NCBI GenBank assembly: GCA_001600875.1
Contig: BCLD01000015.1
Coordinates: forward strand, 767,880 to 794,136
From: Solicoccozyma terricola
Lineage: Eukaryota > Basidiomycota > Tremellomycetes > Filobasidiales > Piskurozymaceae
Reading direction: 5' to 3'
DNA length: 26,257 nucleotides
The position numbers were made by a program, and so were the translations under genes. The notes under the pieces were generated by a model. The model saw only the letters and a list, made by a program, of their open reading frames with translations, made no database searches and was not told the origin of the DNA. Positions 20,702 through 26,257 of this stretch are shown piece by piece. How positions within the stretch are numbered: the stretch's first letter is position 1; every line of letters starts with the position of its first letter.

Positions 20702-21055
20702 GGTGGGTGGTGGTTGTGGACTACGCGGAGATGTACGATGCGACCTGCGCTGTATATGTGATTGAGTGTTTGTCTCTGTGTGTGTGTGTGTGTACGTATG
20801 ATGTTGGATGAGATGGAGTGGGATGAGTGACGACTGGGGATTTCAAATGGAACTGACTGAATTACACGTCATTATCACAATCAAATGTGGACCTGATTAC
20901 ACGTCATGGCCACAATCAAATCAACTCACTTGATTACACGTCACTAGTCACAATCACAGACAGCCGCAGCCACAGCCTACTCCATCCCTCATTCAACCCA
21001 CCCATATACCCATTCTCATCCATCCATCCATCCATCCAGCCACTCACATCCCACA
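20702..21055. promoter_or_regulatory. Divergent promoter with three ATTACACGTCA repeats
   Basis: The 354 bases between the 18984-20701 gene (-) and CDK11 (+) hold three perfect ATTACACGTCA copies at 20861-20871, 20896-20906 and 20933-20943 (35 and 37 bases apart). Each is followed within a few bases by CACAATCA. ACGTCA is the half-site of bZIP/CRE-type regulators. A TG dinucleotide run (about 20778-20793) and CATC repeats (about 21016-21037) are also present. Confidence 0.65.
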
Positions 21056-23219
21056 ATGACAGAGCATATCATCCTAGGACACCCTCATGTAGAATCACAC
21101 ATCGATACAGCAACCACCCCCAAGAGTGAATCACGCACACCCATCATCAACCTCGTTCCATCTCCACCGCCCTCATTGAAGCGGTCCAAATGGGACTCTT
21201 CACCGCACTCAACAACAGGTGGAACAGGTGGAGCAGGTGGGGCAGGCGATCAACAACCCACCGCAGTTGATATTCGCATAAAGAAGAGGATAGCGAAACC
21301 GAAGAAATTGAGAAGATACGGTGAGATGAAGATGATGGATTATAATGAAGGGGTGGATACTCCTGGTGCAGGTCCATCTAGAGTTTCAAGTCCAAGAGCT
21401 TTATCGCCTGTGATTGTCGACCCGCTGAGGACCTCGAGCATGACCTCGAACACGACGACCTCGAACCAACCTCAACCCCGTCCCATGCGTCGATCACCAC
21501 TCGCACCCCCTCGTTCCTCCCATCCCTCCCTCCTCCCCTGTCGCTCAGTATACGAATACACTCGACTGAATCACATCGAAGAAGGAACATACGGTATCGT
21601 ATTTCGTGCACGTTGTAATGAAACAGGTGAAATATATGCTTTGAAGAAATTGAAATTGGAGGAAGAAAAAAATGGATTTCCAATAACTAGTTTGAGAGAG
21701 GTTATGGCTTTGATGGTTACGGGTGGACATGAGAATGTAGTTGGAGTAAGAGAGATCGTCGTTGGTGATACTTTGAATCAGTACGTGGCGGGAGGGGAGG
21801 GGAGGCGGGGAGGGGAAACCTCACACGTCCCGGATTTACAACACAGCTAACTCGCAAACACCATCGGTGTCAGAATAGAATATTCATCGTAATGCCTTTC
21901 ATCGAACATGATTTGAAAACGTTATTGGAAGATATGCCTCATCCTTTTTTACAATCAGAAGTTAAGACTTTGATGTTGCAATTATTGAGTGCGATAGCAC
22001 ATTGTCATTCGAATTGGATCGTGAGTGTGTGTGTGTGTGTGTGTTGGGGGGGGGGGGNGGGGGGGGGNGTTTGACGTCATGTCATCCTTCGACTACGCGC
22101 TAACATTAACGACTCCCCCCCCGCGCTACAACACCAGCTACATCGAGACCTGAAAACATCAAATCTATTGATGAATAATCGTGGTCAAATCAAAGTAGCA
22201 GATTTTGGACTAGCTAGGAAATTCGGTGATCCATTAGGAGAAATGACTCAATTGGTTGTTACGTTGTGGTATCGGTGAGTGGTCACCGGNGGGGGGGGGG
22301 GGGGTTCTGAAGCGGTCTTCTCGTGTGATATCCCGCCGCGCACTGTCACTCACTCGTCTTAAAAATCCAACCAGGAGCCCGGAATTACTACTTGGAGCCA
22401 AGGAATATACCACGGCTGTTGATATGTGGTCTGCCGGTTGCATCTTTGCGGAATTGATGCAGAAGGAGGCGTTGTTTCAAGGTCGAGGGGAAATAGATCA
22501 GATTAGTCAAGTGAGGAGCCGGCTCGTCCAACAAACTTCGGGTTCGACGTGTCGATATTGACGTAGGTTTTCTTCCCCCCCTGCAGATATTCAAGCTGTT
22601 GGGTAAACCGAGTGAAGAGACGTGGCCGGGGTTTTCCGCATTACCATTGACCAAATCTATCAACCCCGTTGGTCTCCCGTGAGTCCTCATCCCAAGCTGT
22701 GTGAACAATATTCCACAATTTTAATAACGAAACGACCCTCTGTTACTACCACCCGCCACCAGGTTCTCATCACTTCGCAAGAAATTCCAGTATCTACCGT
22801 CAGAGGGACATGACCTTTTAGCAGCCCTTCTCACATACGATCCTAAACAACGAATTAGTGCGGAAGTGGCAGGACAACATCCGTATTTCAAGTAAGTGTT
22901 GCCCGTCGGCGTGTTTATCTCTCATCCAAAGTCCACACAGGCGCGTTTTCCTGATCTAGAGTATTACGCGCAGAACACACCCACTACCGAAGCACCCTGA
23001 TCTGTTCAGTAGTTTCCCATCACAAGCTGCAGGCGAGAGGTGGGTATACGGATGTGGAGATGTATACAATTCGGCATCTGAACTGAACGATCGTTTGTTC
23101 TTCTTTTTTTTTTTTCTTTTTTTTTTTCCAACAGACGTCATCAATCGTTCAAATCGCCAGCAGCGCCATCGAGAGCGTATGCAAAGGCGGTAGAGGGGAA
23201 GGAGATGGATCTGGTATGA
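21056..23219 (+). CDS. Cyclin-dependent kinase, CDK11/PITSLRE family
   Basis: Ser/Thr kinase; family members act with cyclin L in transcription, pre-mRNA processing and mitosis in the nucleus. Exons: 21056-21780, 21879-22020, 22138-22274, 22375-22510, 22587-22678, 22763-22891, 22974-23039, 23135-23219, giving 503 aa. Residues 1-165 are disordered, Ser/Pro- and Gly-rich, with a basic patch ([14 protein letters not shown]). The kinase domain runs from about 166: Gly-loop EEGTYG (175-180), Lys197 in YALKKLK, the cyclin-binding helix FPITSLREV (the family's PITSLRE signature), HRDLKTSN with Asp293, DFG (311-313), [17 protein letters not shown]. All catalytic residues are present. Two introns carry G-runs with N right after the donor (about 22046-22069 and 22290-22304). 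The exon 2 acceptor AATAG and exon 7 acceptor GCGCAG were chosen because only they keep the family frame. Confidence 0.93.
22027..22070 (+). repeat. GT run, G homopolymer and N bases in CDK11 intron 2
   Basis: Directly after the GTGAGT donor a GT dinucleotide run passes into a G-run with single N at 22058 and 22068. A second G-run with N at 22290 follows the next donor. Both are intronic. Confidence 0.9.
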
Positions 23220-23382
23220 TGGGCAGAAGAAGAGCGCAGGGAGATGTGACGGATGAAAAGGTTGTAACACAATTGATCGCGGCGACGCTTGGAGAAAGAG
23301 AAAGAGGAATAATCATCGTAGGATGAATCATTTAACAGGTCTTTGATCATCGCGGTTTTCCCGAGACAACGGAGTTCACCTC

Positions 23383-24957
23383 TCATCCTCTTCCAATGTA
23401 CGGCATCTTGGTAGCCCTATCAAACCCCGCTCGAAATCCAACATCAGCATCTGAACAGCCATTCAACGCCACCATCATACGCCATGCCACTCACATGATT
23501 GTAACATTGTAACAATTCGTTCCGATTCCTAATCCACTCATAAACACGACAGCATCCGCTACTTCTTGAGCATCGAATGTATCTTCCGGTTTGATCGTCC
23601 CATCGGCTTGTGGGACGCCATTCGCAGCTCCGGCTCCCATATCAGTCGCTGCGTTACCTGTCAACATGTTGGGGTGGGGGGAACACACGATTAGTTTGGG
23701 AGAAGGTGTTGGGAAGAGTGGCCGGACAGACGAACCGATATCAAGTTGACTACATGCAATGTTGTATTTCCGGCCGTCGAGCGAGGTGGATTTGGTCAAT
23801 CCGGAGATTGCATGTTTGGAGATGGTGTATGATGTTGCGTCTACGAGGGTGGAGGGAGTAGAGGGGCAGGGATGGGAATCAAGTTGTCTTTCATGATTAT
23901 TTCGTGGAGGAAGGAACGCTTACTTGGTCTCGGTGCGTACGCGGCGATACTATGGGATGGTTTCCGACTATAGTGTCAGTGCCAGTTGATAGAGAATCTT
24001 TCTCCCGAAGCAGACGACGCAACGAACTGACCTCCCGTTATTGATGATCCTACCACCTTGTGGGACTTGTTCCTTCATGAGCCGAGTAGCGTATTTGGTG
24101 CACTGTTTTCGTGTTAATTTTCATTTCGCAAATTGCAAGAGTGAGAACTCGGGGGACTTGGGGTTGGGTTGTGGGGGGGGGGGGGGGGGGGGTATTCCCT
24201 CGACTTACCAACACCGCAGCCGTCACATTCACACTCATAACCGCAAAAAAGTCATCGATGTTAAGGTCTTCAATCGGAGTTGCCTTTCCTGATATTCCAG
24301 CGTTCTAAGTGGGAGTCGTGAACGCACCGACCAAAAGAAAGAATAGGAAAAGAAAAAAAAAACCAATCAGCTATCCCTGGCTTTTTTGCCGAGTAAATGG
24401 GATTGGTGGGAGAAGAAATGGGGAGTGTCGGAAGACCAGTACTTGGCATTGCAGATAGTACCGGTCGGAATGATCGCCGGCAGTATTGCTCACTGCGTTC
24501 GCGAACGATAAGAGTATTGCTCGCTTCGCTCGCGACTAAGAGAAATTCTTCGCGAGCGAAAACAAAGAGTCGCTCCGCGAAGAGATGAACGCTCGCTGCG
24601 CTCGCGAAGAACACTCGCTAACTCGAGCCATGTCTTGGCTCCGCGAAGACTTGCACGCTCTCTTCGCTCGCCGCTCTCTTAACTCACATTGAACAACAAA
24701 TCCAACCTCCCATAAACCTCCTCGATCCTCCCAAACAACCTCTTCACATTCTCTTCGTCCCCCACATCCCCTGCCACAACCAAAGTCGACGTGCCTTCCT
24801 TCCCACTCTCCTTGCATAACCTAGCTGTTTCTTCTAATTCGGATTGCCTCCGACCTGATACGACGACGTTCCATCCTTGTTTAGCGAGTGAGATTGCGGT
24901 GAGTCGACCTATGCCGGAGGATGAGCCTGTGATGAGTGCGACGCGGGGTGTGGACAT
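23383..24957 (-). CDS. Short-chain dehydrogenase/reductase, NAD(P)-binding
   Basis: Classical SDR of unknown substrate. Exons on the minus strand: 24957-24688, 24304-24209, 24102-24032, 23967-23924, 23840-23736, 23657-23495, 23416-23383, giving 260 aa. Seen: TGSSSGIG (10-17), basic GRRQSELEE after beta-2 suggesting NADPH preference (inference), NAG (91-93), Ser152 in HSIAAYAP, catalytic Tyr165/Lys169 in SYTISKHA, and the C-terminal [14 protein letters not shown] found in many fungal SDRs. The start ATG at 24957 puts the cofactor motif ten residues in. It converges on CDK11 with 163 bases between stops and diverges from the EthD-like gene. Intron 1 (24687-24305) is the longest of the gene and carries repeat copy B; intron 2 has a 20-base G-run (C in sense). 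Confidence 0.92.
24173..24192 (-). repeat. G homopolymer, 20 bases, in SDR intron
   Basis: The plus-strand G-run lies within intron 2 (24208-24103) of the 23383-24957 gene. In the gene's sense it is a C-run about 16 bases after the donor. Confidence 0.9.
24478..24680 (-). repeat. GCGAGCG-rich repeat element in an intron (copy B)
   Basis: It occupies the donor-proximal part of intron 1 of the 23383-24957 dehydrogenase. It is built of diverged units of about 30 bases: for example AGTATTGCTCACTGCGTTCG (from 24482) and AGTATTGCTCGCTTCGCTCG (from 24513), then several TTCGCGAGCG / CGCTCGCGAA palindrome-like units to about 24670. In the host gene's sense it matches copy A (17061-17290). It is unlike any coding sequence here and raises intron length to 383 bases. 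Confidence 0.75.
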
Positions 24958-25413
24958 GGTCGTGGGGAGGTAGGTGGTGAGTGGTGAGTGGGCCAGTTGG
25001 TGAGTGAGTGAGTGAGGGATGGAGATGGATCGAATGCGCGGTGTGAGGGATCTTGGTCCAACCTGAAACTCATCGCAAGAGGTGGAGGTTAGCCTTCCAT
25101 TACCGGTCACATCGGCCCGGGTGCTGCGAGATGACACGTGACAGGGAAGCGGGTGGAGGGGAGGCAAAATTGCCACGTCATAGTCCCCGCAACTGGCTGA
25201 CACGTGATAGCCACTCCACTGCCACGTCATCCCCCCTCCCCCTCCCCTCCTCCCCCCGGATTCCTTTATTCCGCGGAGAAACAGTGAACGCCACCGACGG
25301 ATGGATAGATTGACCCTCAGTGAAGAAGAGTAGTTGACCAACCACCATCTACCAACGCATCCAACCGTCAACTTATCACTCACTGTCAACCACCCACCTA
25401 CCATCCATCTATC
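24958..25413. promoter_or_regulatory. Divergent promoter with alternating CACGTGA and CACGTCA sites
   Basis: The 456 bases between the dehydrogenase (-) and the EthD-like gene (+) contain GACACGTGA at 25133-25141, GCCACGTCAT at 25172-25181, GACACGTGA at 25199-25207 and GCCACGTCAT at 25221-25230. CACGTG is the E-box core of bHLH regulators and ACGTCA is a bZIP half-site. The four sites fall in about 100 bases in the middle of the spacer. Confidence 0.6.
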
Positions 25414-26257
25414 ATGACTTCTCAACTAGGTCCAGGTCTTCTCGTCGTATTCGCACAGACGGGCGATCAATGCACAGAACAGGAATTCAACGGTGAGGTT
25501 AATTCCCCCCAAATCTCCCTCACACCACTTACACGTTTTCTACTCTCTCCTGCCACTATAGAATGGTACGACGATGAACATGTCCCATTGAGGACGTCTA
25601 CACTTGAGACATTCCATTCTGCAGCTCGCTACACTGCCGTTCCTCTCGATCCTTCCGATAATTCATCAACTTTGAACCCGAAATACGTTGCGGTTTATAC
25701 GATCTCGGATATGATTATTTTCAAGCAGGAGAGGTATACGAGTTTGAGAGCGAATAGGAGTAAGAGGGAGGCTGGGGTTGTTCAGAGGCTAGAGAGGTTG
25801 GATAGGAGGGTGAGCACACTGGTTTAAAAGAAGGATTCCCCTCCGCATGCTGGCGATCCACGGTCCGGGGAGGGGACTTTTTTTTATTCGAATCCCATCC
25901 TAATGCAATCCCCCATTTTCTATCAGATCTACAAACAAACATCAAACCCAAGCGTCAACCCCGCACCAACCGAACCCAATTGCCAATTCGTAATATTCGA
26001 TTCATTCACCTCCTCTTCCTCCAACGATGCAGAACTTCAAGCTTTACTTGATAGTGTAGAAGGGAGGTATAGTAAGGTTCCAGGGTTTAAAAGGGTTAGA
26101 CAATGTGATGCGGAGGATATCGTCGTTTCAGGGTTAGGAACGAAACCTGATGATAAGGACAAGGTTCCAAAGACGTTGTTGTATATCGGTGAGTGCGATG
26201 GCGGGTTTCTTTTTCGCTGGATAACCTTCAAACTCATTTCCCCCCCCCCCCCCCCCC
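25414..26257 (+). CDS. EthD-like dimeric alpha/beta-barrel protein, 5' part
   Basis: Exons 25414-25492, 25562-25809, 25927-26188, then a GTGAGT donor at 26189 whose intron runs to the window end, so the gene is partial (196 residues and one base seen). EFNEWYDDEHVPLR (about 25-38) matches the WYD-x-EH-x-P pattern at the start of EthD/ABM-type ferredoxin-like domains; the following YVAVYTISDM strand fits. A second similar half may be present (QFVIFDSF ... YSKVPGFKRVRQCDA), suggesting two tandem barrel domains. Such proteins are small-molecule enzymes or helpers in degradation or polyketide pathways, and in fungi are sometimes fused to hydrolase domains downstream; what follows here is unseen. 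Head-to-head with the dehydrogenase. Confidence 0.72.
26240..26257 (+). repeat. C homopolymer at the window end
   Basis: The sequence stops inside a run of at least 18 C within the last intron seen. This is consistent with a contig broken at the homopolymer. Confidence 0.85.

Noticed and set aside
24478..24680. CRISPR array at the ~30-base repeats in the dehydrogenase intron
   Set aside because: The units are diverged, directly adjacent without spacers, and lie in a eukaryotic intron.
1..26257. tRNA, rRNA, transposase, retrotransposon or viral genes
   Set aside because: I found no tRNA-like cloverleaf, rRNA segment, reverse transcriptase, integrase or transposase motif on either strand.

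Overview
The window looks like nuclear DNA of a basidiomycete fungus, most likely a tremellomycete (Cryptococcus/Kwoniella/Tremella-like). I infer this from the very intron-rich genes with short GTGAGT...AG introns, a single-copy-style alpha-1,3-glucan synthase of the AGS1 type, D-arabinono-1,4-lactone oxidase, a CDK11/PITSLRE kinase and very compact gene spacing. There are no prokaryotic, plastid, tRNA or rRNA features. Exon structures were built by hand, by joining exons on splice consensus, reading frame and protein-family continuity. All the joins used keep frame exactly.

Layout, left to right. 1-93 is a coding-looking scrap with two competing readings. 94-1662 is a low-complexity, C/G-rich leader without a credible gene. 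1663-10632 (+) is AGS1, 18 exons, about 2488 aa. 11264-13429 (+) is an ALO1-type sugar lactone oxidase, 7 exons, 559 aa. 13872-14787 (+) is an F-box/leucine-rich-like protein, 278 aa. 14812-16308 (-) is a 12-exon short-chain dehydrogenase with a 7-nt microexon, and it converges on the F-box gene with 24 bases between stop codons. 16649-18692 (+) is a salicylate-hydroxylase-type FAD monooxygenase, divergent from that dehydrogenase. 18984-20701 (-) is a low-complexity protein whose N-terminus tentatively resembles the HAPSTR1/DUF4588 family. 21056-23219 (+) is a CDK11 kinase. 23383-24957 (-) is a second short-chain dehydrogenase. 25414 to past the end (+) is a dimeric alpha/beta-barrel (EthD-like) protein, cut by the window end.

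Functionally, AGS1 makes cell-wall alpha-1,3-glucan, ALO1 makes the ascorbate analogue erythroascorbate, and CDK11 links transcription and splicing. The monooxygenase, the two dehydrogenases and the EthD-like protein are redox or catabolic genes in two head-to-head pairs, which could share promoters.

The most interesting signals are outside the coding sequence. (1) A related GCGAGCG-rich repeat sits in the same orientation just after the donor of the two longest introns, in unrelated genes (17053-17414 and 24305-24687), and looks like an introner-like or short mobile repeat. (2) Long C or G homopolymers (up to 47 bases), some broken by N, lie only in introns and intergenic DNA. (3) Repeated CACGTCA-type motifs occur in two divergent promoters. 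(4) A 7-nt microexon carries the catalytic tyrosine of the first dehydrogenase. The window ends inside a C homopolymer, which probably marks a contig break.
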